Below, piece after piece: positions 45,129 through 57,563 of a stretch of DNA of 64,000 bases (the first letter of the stretch is position 1; each line of letters begins with the position of its first letter). The translations under genes were made by a program, and so were the position numbers. This DNA comes from Bathymodiolus brooksi (taxonomy: Eukaryota; Mollusca; Bivalvia; Mytilida; Modiolidae): contig OY804579.1 of the NCBI GenBank assembly GCA_963680875.1, forward strand, positions 18,957,804 through 19,021,803, in the 5' to 3' direction. The notes under the pieces were generated by a model. It did no database searches and was not told where the DNA came from. It saw nothing but the letters and a program-made list of their open reading frames with translations.

Positions 45129-46143
45129 AATTTTAGGTATTTTCACCTTTTTGTATGAGTTGTTTCACTTACGACGGGCAAAATGATACCCGATCTTACA
45201 AGACCAATGGGCAGCACAGTGATTTTAAGTATAATTTTCCCATAATTTATAAATATTTAAACATTGTAGTAATTCAGAGGATTATACAGTCACTCTCTAC
45301 TTCTACATAATCTACACAAGGGTAAAGTGAATTCATAGTTTGAAAGCTGGACCTACACGTCGAAATTGACAGTGAGGGCCAGTAAGAACCAAATTTTACG
45401 ACAAAAAAGATGACTTAAATTTTCCAATTGTGAATTTTCCATTTATATGTAGCAACATTCCAGTAGCACCGGCATATGGAGTATATATGTCTCAGTCGAT
45501 TTCCTCAATAGAGATTTGCTGCTACAAAGGAAGCTACTGAACTAAGGGTTCCTAGTGGTTAAGTTGATGTCATCACTTCGAAACTTTCACTGTTGACCTG
45601 GTTTACCGTTACGGAATATTTATGTCTCAAATAACCACGAATATGTTCCGGTTGTTATAATCACAATCCGATCCTTTCCATATTCATCCCATGACATATC
45701 ACAGGGGGTGAACAAAAAACAGGACAGATGCCACCAGTAGAGCAGTGGTGTTTGTGTTGCTCGATCTTTAGTTTTCTGTGTAGTGTTTTGTAGATTATTG
45801 TTTGTCCTTTTTTGTACTTTTTCTTTTAGCAATAGTCTTGTTTGTCCTTCTTCGATTTACTGCTTCTAATTACGCCTTTGGGTGATTTTCAAAAAAATGA
45901 AGACTTTTCATTTTCAGAGAATAATTTGAATATTAAATGATATGAAAGAAAGGTAAATATCTTAAAACAAGCACACTGGTAACAGTTATCTTCATGCAAA
46001 GTGTCATGGAGATTGCTCTTCCGGTTAAAAAGTTATCATAAAAAAAACAGGTCAAATTTGTCAGGAGTGTAACGTTTTAGCGTGACAAACTTTAAATTGC
46101 TTTAACTTACCTTGATGATAAAAAAAATAAAATAAAAAATATA
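45129..46143. other. No gene; left part of the copy-B-only block
   Basis: Start of the 13.06-kb block missing from copy A. AT-rich, with no supported exon. A motif CAGGAGTGTAAC at about 46062 begins the series described at 46060-52748. Confidence 0.5.
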
Positions 46144-47635
46144 AACTCTAACAAAAGTTAAGCACCACCCTATATTTTTATATATATATTTTTACACATC
46201 AATACTGTTAAAACAATAAAATAGATATCACCATTTTTCTTAGTTTGTCTTTGATGGAAGTTTTTAACATTGCTTTAAAATGCAGAGTCTTCAGATTTTA
46301 AGAACTTTTAAATGCATCTATTGTGCGTATGTGTAAGACATACAAATCAATAACGAGTATATCCACCGCGTTTATTGTGAAGTTCTGTAACACGCGTCGT
46401 CATGCTTCACACAAGACGCCTAAGCCGTTATTGGGGGAACTGTTGCCACTCCTGTAAGATAGCAGTTCTTAATTCGTCAATATTTTGACATTTTGGATTG
46501 CGTTGGTTAATTTTTCGGCCAATAAAGTCCCATACATGCTCTATAGGGTTCATATCTGGCGACATCGCAGGCCATGGAATTGTCTGAACAGCCTCTTGCT
46601 GTAAAAAATGTTGTACAATTCGGGCTCTATGTGGCCTAGCGTTGTCGTCCATGCACATTGGCCTGTCAGCCAACGCATGATTGTCGAAATGGGGGACTAC
46701 GCGTGGAGCGAGCACATTGTCACGGTATTTTTGGCCTGTTAGATTACCATCAAGAACGTACAAGTCCAACTTACAGTCAAAGGAAAAACAACCCCAGATA
46801 GTTACACCCCCACCCCCAAAAGCAGTTGTGCCCAAAATGTGGTTGTACTGAAATGAAGTGTTTCGTTGGCGTCAAACCCTTGCACGACCATCGGTAGGGC
46901 GTAGCAAAAAACGACTTTCATCAGACCAGTGGACCCGTCTCCATGTGCGAATAGTCCACCCCAAATGATCATGTGACCAGTCAAATCGAGCATGGCGATG
47001 ACGTAATGTCAACTGTGGACGTTTTATGGGTCGTCGCTCTCGCATTCCTTGATGGTGGAGGCGTCTGATTACAGTGTGTGTGCTAATGTGGACTCCAAAC
47101 GCTAAATTACCACGAAGTGCACCAGCTGTACTGAACGGCCGTTGTCGCGCCCGTCTGGATATGAGCCGGTCCTCTCTCGGCGTCGTTTTGCGAGGTCTAC
47201 CTGCACATTGACGGTCAGTAACATTCCCCGTTTGACGAAAACGCTGCATCAGTCGTACAATGATGGAATGGTTAACCTTGAAGTGGTCTGCCACCTTTAT
47301 TTGGCTAAAACCATCGTTATGCATGCCAACAGCTTGGCACCTTTCTGGTATGGTTAATTTTCGCCGCACCATACCAAACCAATAGAAAATGAAACTTAAA
47401 ACTCTGCACAAAAAAAATCAACTTTCGTTCGCAAACACAAATGTTGAAAAGTACACGTGGCACTTTACACACCCTGTCATATACACATAAATAAAAATCG
47501 ATCAATAACCTGTTTCACAGGTAAGTAAGTATGTGTGTACAGGTAACGAAAACAGCAAACCGATTTGAAATAAGGTCATTATTAGAAAAGATATTATTGA
47601 AACAAGTCAGGTGGGGCTTAACTTTTGTCGGACTG
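46144..47635 (-). mobile_element. Tc1-like DNA transposon, 1.49 kb
   Basis: The right end in inverse, CAGTCCGACAAAAGTTAAGC, matches the left end AACTCTAACAAAAGTTAAGC. TA lies on both sides (46142-46143, 47636-47637). Size is usual for Tc1. It interrupts the TGTCAGGAGTGTGACA series in the copy-B-only block. Confidence 0.85.
46428..47372 (-). CDS. Tc1-like transposase, DD34E, one internal stop
   Basis: From ATG at 47372 (MVRRKLTIPERCQAVGM) to the stop at 46428 the frame is continuous for about 314 codons except for one TGA at 46872-46874, where a Trp codon is expected from context (RARV-stop-RQRNTS). Domains: two helix-turn-helix units with the linker CAGRPRKTTPRED (GRPR-like hook); catalytic Asp in VHWSDESRF; second Asp in CMDDNARPHRA; Glu in SPDMNPIEHVWD. 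The spacing of 34 residues between the second Asp and the Glu defines DD34E. An upstream in-frame extension to 47411 is less likely to be used. The single nonsense change suggests recent activity. Function: binds its own TIRs and moves by cut-and-paste into TA. Confidence 0.85.
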
Positions 47636-48775
47636 TATATATTAAAGAAAGATGGTATTCTATAATTTCGTACCATTTTACTTCAAATATCTAGATGTTT
47701 TGTGACCCTATGATTATGCGACAACAAATTATTCTATTTTTTTAAATTAGTGTACGTGAATAAATTTTACAAATGTCAAATTAAACCTTAATAGTTTTTC
47801 ATTGTTGAGACACTAATTAGTTCAGAAAAGTCAAAATATGTTGTAAATAAACATTAGTTATAATAATTTAGTAGTATTAGACTGGATGAATATGATAGTT
47901 GTAAAATTGGGCTTGCATAAGGAGAGACACAACAAATGTCAGGAGTGTGACATTTTAACTTAGTTGTATAGTACTATGTTGTATGCTTTAATAGTTAACA
48001 ATTTTCTTTATTTTCCAAAAGCTCCAGACCCAATCAAAGAAAAGAGTTGGAAATAGCTCTGATATATGACATATCATAGCTAGGAAATCAAAATAACTAA
48101 TGTCAGGAGTGTGACACTTTTAATAGGCATATCTTTTAAATAAAAATAAATCATGCTTCTACAAACTTCCACAATGATTTCAATTTAATTACATATATAC
48201 AATAAGTAATAATTGTAGTATTTTTGTATATTGCATGACACCTTTCTCATAATAAGTGATGATAAAGGGTTATATTTTCTTAAAACATGTCAAAATATGG
48301 ATTTTTTTATAAATGAAAAATTGATGTATGTTGCTTTAGATAAACAGAATACTTACTTTAATATATCTTGCCTTTCATCAAACATTTTCATTCTTTTGAT
48401 ATATCATTTTTGAAAAATTATCAATAATTTTTCATTCAACAGTAATATGTCACACTCCTGACATAAAAAAAAACATTAAATGTCGATTGCAATTGCAGTA
48501 GGAAATTTTTTTGTAGAGTAAATTATTGAGAAAAATGGGGAAACTAATTTGAAAACCACTAAAAAGTAATTTTATACTAAGAAAAGATGATCTATTGCTA
48601 GTTTTAATAAATAAAATCAGGAGTGTGACAATTTTATTTAAGAAATAGATTATTTTGTAAGCATATAGCCTCCATAAAACTGCTTGTAATTATCTCGGGG
48701 GAATTATTTAATTCTCAATAAGCACTATACTCTTGAAAAGATGTATAAATGGTTGAAAATTGAGTTGTCATTTTT

Positions 48776-51700
48776 AGCTCACCTGACCCAAAGGGTCCAT
48801 GTGAGGTATTGTCATCACTTGGTGTCAGTCCTTTAACTTTTTCATATTTTAATCTACTCTGAAACAACTGGGCCAAATGGAACCAAACTTGGCAGAAAGC
48901 ATCTATATAAGGTCCTCTATAAAGTTTCTTCATTCCGTCCCATTCCGCCAACAAATATGGCCACCAAGGGCAATACTTGTTTCTGATTGGCTAATGTTAA
49001 AAAAATCTTCTCCTCTGAAACTCCTTGGCCAAATGAAGCCAAACTTGACAGGAAGCATCTATGTAAGATCCTCTATAAAACTACTTCATTTGGTTCCATT
49101 CGGCCAACAAGCATGGCCACTGTTACTAAAAATAGAACATATGGTAAAATTGCACGTGTTTGGTAAATAACTCAACAACCATTAATAATATCAGAAATCT
49201 GACGGGGTAAAAATGACCAGCACGGCCAGATCTAACTACCCTGAAATTTTCAAAATTTTAATACTTTTCAATTTTAGCTCACCTGGCCATGGCCATAGCA
49301 TAAGTTTCTTCATTCCGTCCCATTCCGCCAACAAATATGGCCACCAAGGGCAATACTTGTTTCTGATTGGCTAATGTTAAAAAAATCTTCTCCTCTGAAA
49401 CTCCTTGGCCAAATGAAGCCAAACTTGACAGGAAGCATCTATGTAAGATCCTCTATAAAACTACTTCATTTGGTTCCATTCGGCCAACAAGCATGGCCAC
49501 TGTTACTAAAAATAGAACATATGGTAAAATTGCACGTGTTTGGTAAATAACTCAACAACCATTAATAATATCAGAAATCTGACGGGGTAAAAATGACCAG
49601 CACGGCCAGATCTAACTACCCTGAAATTTTCAAAATTTTAATACTTTTCAATTTTAGCTCACCTGGCCATGGCCATAGGCCAGGTGAGCTTTTGTCATGG
49701 GTAAGCGTCCGTCGACCGTCCGTCTGTCCGTACGTTAGCTTTTCACATTTAAATCTTCTTCTCTGAAACCGCTGAACAGATTTCAACCAAACTTGCCAGA
49801 AATATTCATTGGATGGTCCTCCACCAGATTTGTGTTTTTGGTGCTGATTTGAAATCCAACATGGCTGCCAGAGTCCATAATGTGTTCTTATTGGCTGAAA
49901 TTTTAAAAATCTTCTTGTCAGAAACCACCAAGCCAATTGAATTGTGACTTTGCAGGAATGATCATTGGGTGGTCCTGTACTAAACTTGTGAATCGTTTGC
50001 AGATCGGAAATTCAAGATGGCCGCCATGACTCGACTTAGTTTAACATTGGACCCTATGGGAATTTCACATTTTCATCTTTTTTTCTGAAACCACAAAACA
50101 GATTTGAACCAAACTTGGCAGAAATATCCATTGGATGGTCATATACAATAATTTTGTTTTTGGCGCTGATCGGAAATCCAACATGGCTGCCTGGCCCCAT
50201 AATGTGTTCTGATTGGTCGAAATTTTAAAAATCTTCTTCTTAGAAACCACTAAGCCAATTGAATTGTGATTTTGCAGGAATGATCATTGGGTGATCCTGA
50301 ACTAAACTTGTGAATCGTTTGCCGATCGGAAATTCAAGATGGCCACCATGACTCGGCTTAGTTTAACATTAGACCCTATGGGAATTTCACATTTTCATCT
50401 TTTTTTCTGAAACCACAATACAGATTTGGACCAAACTTGGCAGAAATGTTCATTTGATAGTCATATAAAAGATTTTTGTTTTTGGCGGCGATCGGAAATC
50501 TAACATGGCCCATAATGTGTTCTGATTGGTTAAATTTTGAAAATCTTCTTGTTAGAAACCACTAAGCCAATTGAATTGTGACTTTGCAGGAATGATCATT
50601 GGATGGTCCTGTACTAAACTTGTGAATCGTTTGCTGATCGGAAATTCAAGATGGCCACCATGACTTGACTTAATTTTAACATAGGACCCTATGGAAAAAA
50701 TGTTTAAAAGTCTTCTCCTCTGAAACCAGTCAGTCAATTTAAAGCAAACATGGCATGCATGGTCCTTAGGTGGTCAACTTTCAAAATTATGTCCTGTGAC
50801 CCTGACTTCCATCCAAGATGGCCGCCGTCAGTGGACATAGTTTTAACATAGGACCCTATGGGAAAAATGCTTAAAAAAAAATTCCTCTGAAACCAGTAAG
50901 CCAATTTATAGCAAACATGGCATGAATGGTCCTTAAATGGTCAATGTTCAAAATTATATCCAGTGACCCAAACCTCCATCCAAGATGGCCACCATCAGCG
51001 GACATAGTTTTAAAATAGGACCCTATGGGAAATATGTTTAAAAATCTTCTCCTCTGAAACCAGTCAGCCAATTTAAAGCAAACATGGCATGGATGGTCCT
51101 TAAGTGGGCAATTTTCAAAATTGTGTCCAGTGACCTGACCTCCATCCAAGATGGCCGCCTTCAGCGGACATACTGTAGTTTTAATATAGGACCCTATGGG
51201 AAAAAATGTTTTAAAATCTTCTCCTCTGAAACCAGTATGCCAATAGAGCAAACATGTCATCGATGGTCCTTAAGTGGTCAACCTCCAAAATTGTGTTCAG
51301 TGATCCCGATCTCGGTTCAAAATGGCCGCCGTCAGTGGACAGAGTTTTAACATAGGACCCTATGGGAAAATTGTTTAAAAGTCTTCTCTTCTTAAATCAG
51401 TCAGCCAATTTAAAGCAAACTTGGCATGGATGGTCTTTGGGTAGTATACTTTCAAAATTGTTACCAGTGACCACGAGTTCCATCCAAGATGGCTGCCATG
51501 AGCAGACATAGTTTTAACATAGAACACTATGGCAACATGGGATTTGAATAGTAACTTAGATGTATTCGGCATGCAGACATTCTTAAGAGGACTTATTTAT
51601 GTCAGGTGAGCGATACAGGCTCACCTGAGCCTCTAGTTTATTTCAAAAACTACAAGAGAAAGATGTTAAGTTTAAACAGCAAATATGTGCAGCATGTCAA

Positions 51701-52536
51701 GATTTACCTAGCCTGCAATTTTAAAGTAAATCTGATTACCCATCTTGAAGTTATTGCCCTTTTTTCATCAAATTTAAAAATGTTAATACTTTTCATCCTT
51801 TATTTCAAAAACTATAAGAGATAGATGTTAAGTGTAAATTGGAAACATGTTCAGCTTGTCAAGATCTACATGCCCTGCAATTTTGAAGTAAATCTGATTA
51901 CCCGTCTAGAGCCATGTGAGGTATTGCCATCACTTGGCGTCCGTCGTCCGTCGTCTGTCCGTCAACTTTTTCATATTTTAATATTCTCCTCTGAAACAAC
52001 TTGGCCAAATGGAACCAAACTTGGCAGTAAGCATCTATGTAAGGTCCTCTGTAAAGTTTCTCCATTTCATTCCGTTCCACCAACAAATATAGCCGCCAAG
52101 GGCAATTCTTGTTTCTGATTGGCTACTGTTTAAAAAAATCTTCTCCTCTGAACCTGCTTGGCAAAATGGAGCCAAACTTGGCAGGAAGCATCTATGTAAG
52201 ATCCTCTATAAAGCTTCTTCATTTGGTTCCATTCGACCAACAAACATGGCCGCCAAAATTAATTTTTTTTTCTGATTGGCTAATGTTAAAAAAATCTTCT
52301 CCTCTGAAACAGCTTGGCCAAATGGAGCCAAACTTGCCATGAAGCATCTATGTAGGGTCCAAACCTGGTATATATGGGCCCTGGGTGTGTCCCTTTCAAA
52401 ATTGTGTCTGACGGTCCCACCCTCCATGCAAGATGGCTGCTGTTTTTTAAGGTAATGATTATCTCCCTTTGAAATTTGCTTCAGTATCATTCTATTGTCA
52501 GGTGAGCGATACAGGCTCAGTGAGCTGAGCCTCTAG
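48776..52536. repeat. Mollusc AGCTCACCTG...CAGGTGAGC repeat complex
   Basis: Starts AGCTCACCTGACCC, passes CATCACTTGGCGTCCGTC, and ends CAGGTGAGCGATACAGGCTC...GCCTCTAG, so the ends are inverse. The interior consists of many 200-360 bp sub-repeats with AAGATGGCCGCC, GACCCTATGGG, TCTTCTCCTCTGAAAC and CCAAACTTGGCAGGAAGC. An inner end/start pair at 51603-51640 shows at least two elements joined. Open frames here follow the repeat and are not genes. Confidence 0.8.
48932..49675 (+). repeat. Apparently perfect 360-bp tandem duplication
   Basis: 48932-49291 and 49292-49651 read the same throughout, from AAGTTTCTTCATTCCG to CACCTGGCCATGGCCATA. Either very young or an assembly repeat. Confidence 0.8.
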
Positions 52537-52539
52537 TTT

Positions 52540-53330
52540 ATGATTATTATAGTATTACTTAGAATATGATAAAATATGATTGAAATAACATAGCAATGCA
52601 AAAATGAAATATATTCAAGGGAAACCTTTTTTCAGTTAAAATAGAATATGTACTACTACTTAAAAATTTTATTGTGACCAACAATGATTGCATTTAGCTT
52701 GATATTTGGTGTATTTATCTTTTAGAAAAATGTGTCAGGAGTGTGACAAAACATCAAAAAATGGACAGTATTTTCATTTGGTTACCTCTAGTTTTTACCA
52801 CCAATGATCAACTTAACTTAACTTTTGTTATATTTATTAGGCATATATAAATAATGGACTTACAACTATAAGGCGTCATTAGATCATATTTGTTATGCTT
52901 GTATGAAAACTTTAATTACCAGATTTTTTAAAATATACAGTAAAAATAGTGTTTCTTTGATATACTGAAACTGTTTTCTCATGATATATACAAAGTTTGG
53001 TACCAAAATGTGCCTTTTTCATATCATTATCAAATGGAAATAAACTTAGGTCTTTTACCATACCCAAAAGAAAATGATACCTCTGAGGAAGTAAGTCTGT
53101 ATTTGTTATCATTTTAACACTGTGTTGCTAATAAAAGTTGGGGAAAAAATTTGTCTGTATATATTGCACTGAGCAACTGAATCTGAAAATTATATCATAT
53201 TTATATTATTTTACGACCAAAATTATGTCAATTTGTCGAATTTAAAATTTCACCCTCTATGTCACACAAAGTCTTCACTTTTTTGAAAATCACCCCTTTG
53301 TATCTTCAAACTTTTCGAAATGCTAAAACC
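52540..53330. other. No gene recognised
   Basis: AT-rich sequence containing the last motif copy (52733) and one TATGTCACAC variant at 53252. No supported exon. Confidence 0.45.
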
Positions 53331-53610
53331 AGTTCTACCTCCGTAAAGGTACAAGCCTATACATGTCTCGTTAGATCATCACTTGAGTATGCTTGCTCTT
53401 ACTGGGATTCCTACAATAAAGGTGAAATCGATCAACTCGAAAGGGCCCAACGTCGGACAGCAAGGTTCCTCTCAAACAGACAGCGATACACCTCTTGTGT
53501 TGGCGACATGTTGCAACTCTTGAACATAAAGATACACGATTTGTCATAATGTATAGAATTATAAGCGAACATGGAGTCATTGAGAAAAAAGACAGACTGA
53601 AGAGATAATC
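53330..53610 (+). pseudogene. Non-LTR reverse transcriptase thumb fragment
   Basis: The frame reads VKVQAYTCLVRSSLEYAC, then SYWDSYNKGEIDQLERAQ and RRTARFLSNRQR. This is the LVRPxLEYAxxxWDP...LExxQRRAARF segment after the catalytic core of Jockey/CR1-type elements, related to but diverged from 9900-10020. A shifted frame carries on as a short C-terminal piece. No catalytic part is present. Confidence 0.65.
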
Positions 53611-53899
53611 ACTCACACTATATTTTTTCCAGCCTTGCAGGAAGCATATAACACCTTGAGAGATCCAACTAAACGACTGAAATATGTCGAAGGAATGTAA
53701 TGCTTACTTGACTTATTTGTACTAACATTTAGGATCACATGGAACTAAATCGCTGTCTATAAAAGGCATTCACATTTTCCCAATTAATGCATAGAACACA
53801 TTTTTGTGGAATATTATTTTAACCTGTATATAAAGGGCAACTGTTCGTAAAGGCTAATTTTCATGTACCATTGAGTGTTCTTTATATACAGCTTTGACT

Positions 53900-54500
53900 A
53901 TATACGGTGAGGGTTAATTTTATTGGCGGAGGAAACCGGAATACCCAGAGGAAGCCACATATCCACAGCAAGTCACTGATAAACTTTATGACAAACTAGT
54001 AAGCATGATGTTATAACAATTGCTGAATACTGAACTGTATATGGTATGAAAGTTTAGACAGATTATTTATCACTATAAATATTCATGTCTATAAAGATTG
54101 ACTTATTTGTATATTATGATGAGTATAATGGGTTTTTTTTCAAATAATTTTATATTATGTCTGCGGGATTTGGAATACTTTTCAGCATATTTAAGCATAG
54201 CATCATCAAATATGAATATACAATTTATTGTTAAGTTAACATATTTCCCAATCAACTAGTTGCATTCATGGTTGAACATATGGTATCGATCAACACTATT
54301 ATTAGATGACACGTTTTTTTCACTGAAATTATGCTGACATCCCCCGGTTAGGGTATTGGTGTTTAATGCCGCTTTCAATAATATTTCAGTTATATCGTGA
54401 CGGTCAGTTTTATTAGAAGAGGAAACCGGAATACCCGGAGAAAACCACAGACCTGCTGCAAGTCACTGCCAAGCTTTATCACATAATTTTGTATTGTTCA
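53900..54500 (-). repeat. Two SINE family 1 fragments
   Basis: 53905-53995 (GGAGGAAACCGGAATACCC, GCAAGTCACTGATAAACTT) and 54350-54495 (TTGGTGTTTAATGCCGC tail, CCCGGAGAAAACCACAG, ending ATCACATAATTTTGTATTG). Both lack the tRNA-like head. Sequence between them is AT-rich and featureless. Confidence 0.6.
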
Positions 54501-55248
54501 TCAAAACACAAGCTAACTTGCATGTACAAACCTGAGTATACTTCATTGTATATAACAATTACATGTATAAGGGACCGACCAATTAACTTTTTAGGGGTGG
54601 GCGCTGTGTGTTTTGCCCTCCATGCTAGACATGTATTTTCACGTGAAACAAATGTCAGATTATTATTTTTTAGAATTACAAAATCAGTATTTTTTTCTTC
54701 AAATTATTACAAACCATTTCGTTCAAAACTTTGGGTCCGATTATCTATTTTTTGCATCTTTAAGGACAATTTAGAATATATATATAACTAAAAGCTAAAT
54801 ATTAGTATTTCACCCAGAGCAGTAGCGAGTGATAATATTTTCAAATATCCTACCAACCCGGTTAAAACTTACAACACATTATGGCTTGATTCTAATATCA
54901 TTACAAATACGATAGTACACTTTGCAAAAAGACAGTAATTTATTTCTACGTATCCGGGCAAGATCACTCACAATTTATGTGACGACTTTGTCCGGTCCCT
55001 CTTTCAAATCTAAAAGTTTTCATTGGTAAAATGAATTGGAATGTATAAATTAGATTAATAGTAAATCAATAGACAGATAATACTATTTTCTTATCATATT
55101 TTACAAAAAGAAATGCAGCTGTAATTATATAGACATGCTGAAACAATTACAAATGTGTGCATGGTTTGCATTGTCTTATCAAGTTAATTGAAGTCATGAA
55201 ATTCAGCATTTATCTATTCAAAGCAAAAAATTATTTTGATTGTTTCAG

Positions 55249-55275
55249 ATTCGAAACCAGAAGAAGCAGAAGCAG
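55249..55275 (+). CDS. Candidate microexon, copy 1
   Basis: Twenty-seven nucleotides between tgattgtttcag and gtaaataaag. Read in phase 1 it gives DSKPEEAEA; phase 0 gives IRNQKKQKQ. Phase 1 would splice in frame into the DLNSTPQSS exon at 58646. All three frames are open, so phase is not fixed by the sequence. Confidence 0.35.
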
Positions 55276-56365
55276 GTAAATAAAGCATCACTTTTTAAAA
55301 ACTGTAAATAATTGAAAAGTTTTTATTATTAACATTTGTATCTCACCTGACCCAAAGGATCATGTGAGTTATTGCCATCACTTGGCGTCCGTCGTCGTCG
55401 TACGTCGTAAACTTTTTCAAAAATCTTCTCCTCTGAAAGTACTTGACCAATGGAAGCCAAACTTGGTCTGAATCATCACTAGGGGGTGCCGTGCACCAAC
55501 CAACATGGCTGCTGTTACTAAAAATAGAACATATGGTACAATTGCAGGTTTTGGGTAATAACTCAAAAACCGTTAATAATATCAAAAGTCTGGCATGGGA
55601 TAAAAATGATCAGCACAGCAAGATCTACCTACCCTGCAAATTTGAAGTAAATCTGATTACCCATCTTGGAGTTATTTCCCTTTTTTAATCAAATTTGTAA
55701 AATTTTAATACTTTTCGTCTTATATTTCAAAAAATTATAAGAGATATATGTTAAGCTTAAATTGTAAAAATGTGCAGCATGACAAGATCTACCAACTCTG
55801 CAATATTGAAGTAAATCCCATTACACATTGTGGAGTTATTGCCCTTTTTTCATCAAATTTTCAAGCTTTTAATACCTTTCGTCCTTTATTTATATATATA
55901 TAACTAAAAGCTAAATATTAGTATTTCACCCAGAGCAGTAGCGAGTGATAATATTTTCAAATATCCTACCAACGCGGTTAAAACTTACAACACATTATGG
56001 CTTGATTCTAATATCATTACAAATACGATAGTACACTTTGCAAAAAGACAGTAATTTATTTCTACGTATCCGGGCAAGATCACTCACAGTTTATGTGACG
56101 ACTTTGTCCGGTCCCTCTTTCAAATCTAAAAGTTTTCAAATGGTAAAATGAATTGGAATGTATAAATTAGATTAATAGTAAATCAATAGACAGATAATAC
56201 TATTTTCTTATCATATTTTACAAAAAGAAATGCAGCTGTAATTATATAGACATGCTGAAACAATTACAAATGTGTGCATGGTTTGCATTGTCTTATCAAG
56301 TTAATTGAGGTCATGAAATTCAGCATTTATCTATTCAAAGCAAAAAATAATTTTGATTGTTTCAG

Positions 56366-56392
56366 ATTCGAAACCAGAAGAAGCAGAAGCAG
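56366..56392 (+). CDS. Candidate microexon, copy 2
   Basis: Identical to 55249-55275, with the same acceptor and donor. Being a multiple of three in length, any number of copies keeps the frame. Confidence 0.35.
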
Positions 56393-57483
56393 GTAAATAA
56401 AGCATCACTTTTTAAAAACTGTAAATAATTGAAAAGTTTTTATTATTAACATTTGTATCTCACCTGACCCAAAGGATCATGTGAGTTATTGCCATCACTT
56501 GGCGTCCGTCGTCGTCGTACGTCGTAAACTTTTTCAAAAATCTTCTCCTCTGAAAGTACTTGACCAATGGAAGCCAAATTTGGTCTGAATCATCATTAGG
56601 GGGTGCCGTGCACCAACCAACATGGCTGCTGTTACTAAAAATAGAACATATGGTACAATTGCAGGTTTTGGGTAATAACTCAAAAACCGTTAATAATATC
56701 AAAAGTCTGGCATGGGATAAAAATGATCAGCACAGCAAGATCTACCTATCCTGCAAATTTGAAGTAAATCTGATAACCCATCTTGGAGTTATTTCCCTTT
56801 TTTTTTATCAAATTTGTAAAATTTTAATACTTTTCGTCTTATATTTCAAAAAATTATAAGAGATAGATGTTAAGCTTAAATTGTAAAAATGTGCAGCATG
56901 ACAAGATCTACCAACTCTGCAATATTGAAGTAAATCCCATTACACATTGTGGAGTTATTGCCCTTTTTTCATCAAATTTTCAAGCTTTTAATACCTTTCG
57001 TCCTTTATTTATATATATATAACTAAAAGCTAAATATTATTATTTCACCCCGAGCAGTAGCGAGTGATAATATTTTCAAATATCCTACCAACCCGGTTAA
57101 AACTTACAACACATTATGGCTTGATTCTAATATCATTACAAATACGATAGTACACTTTGCAAAAAGACAGTAATTTATTTCTACGTATCCGGGCAAGATC
57201 ACTCACAATTTATGTGACGACTTTGTCCGGTCCCTCTTTCAAATCTAAAAGTTTTCATTGGTAAAATGAATTGGAATGTATAAATTAGATTAATAGTAAA
57301 TCAATAGACAGATAATACTATTTTCTTATCATATTTTACAAAAAGAAATGCAGCTGTAATTATATAGACATGCTGAAACAATTACAAATGTGTGCATGGT
57401 TTGCATTGTCTTATCAAGTTAATTGAGGTCATGAAATTCAGCATTTATCTATTCAAAGCAAAAAATAATTTTTAATGTTTCAG

Positions 57484-57510
57484 ATTCGAACCCAGAAGAA
57501 GCAGAAGCAG
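57484..57510 (+). CDS. Candidate microexon, copy 3
   Basis: One base differs from the other two (AACCCAGAA), changing K to N in phase 1 (DSNPEEAEA). Acceptor aatgtttcag is slightly shorter; donor gtaaataaag is unchanged. Confidence 0.35.
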
Positions 57511-57563
57511 GTAAATAAAGCATCACTTTTAAAAACTGTAAATAATTGAAAAGTTTTTATTAT

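Larger units (their letters stand above)
46060..52748. repeat. Recurring 16-bp motif TGTCAGGAGTGTGACA at about 175-bp multiples
   Basis: Occurrences: 46060 (variant, GTCAGGAGTGTAAC), 47937-47952, 48101-48116, 48448-48463 (inverted), 48617-48630 (TCAGGAGTGTGACA) and 52733-52748. After subtracting the Tc1 element and the 48776-52536 array, the intervals are about 385, 164, 347, 169 and 355 bp, close to one or two times 165-190. The sequence between motifs is AT-rich and no longer visibly repeated. It looks like a decayed tandem repeat in which only this box is kept, or a dispersed short element. Confidence 0.5.
54786..57563 (+). repeat. 1.12-kb tandem repeat, two and a half units
   Basis: Units start at AACTAAAAGCTAAATATTA, positions 54786, 55902 and 57021 (periods 1116 and 1119). 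Each begins with identical intron-like sequence holding a 27-nt candidate microexon. The first two units continue with a CACTTGGCGTCCGTCG-type mollusc repeat; the third stops before it. Units differ by only a few substitutions. Confidence 0.9.

Noticed and set aside
47142..47357. Plus-strand open frame over the Tc1 element
   Set aside because: Antisense of the Tc1 transposase DNA-binding region.
48877..52490. Open frames on both strands in the AGCTCACCTG repeat complex
   Set aside because: Same repeat logic; peptides such as FALNWLTGFRREDF recur with the sub-repeat and lack domains.
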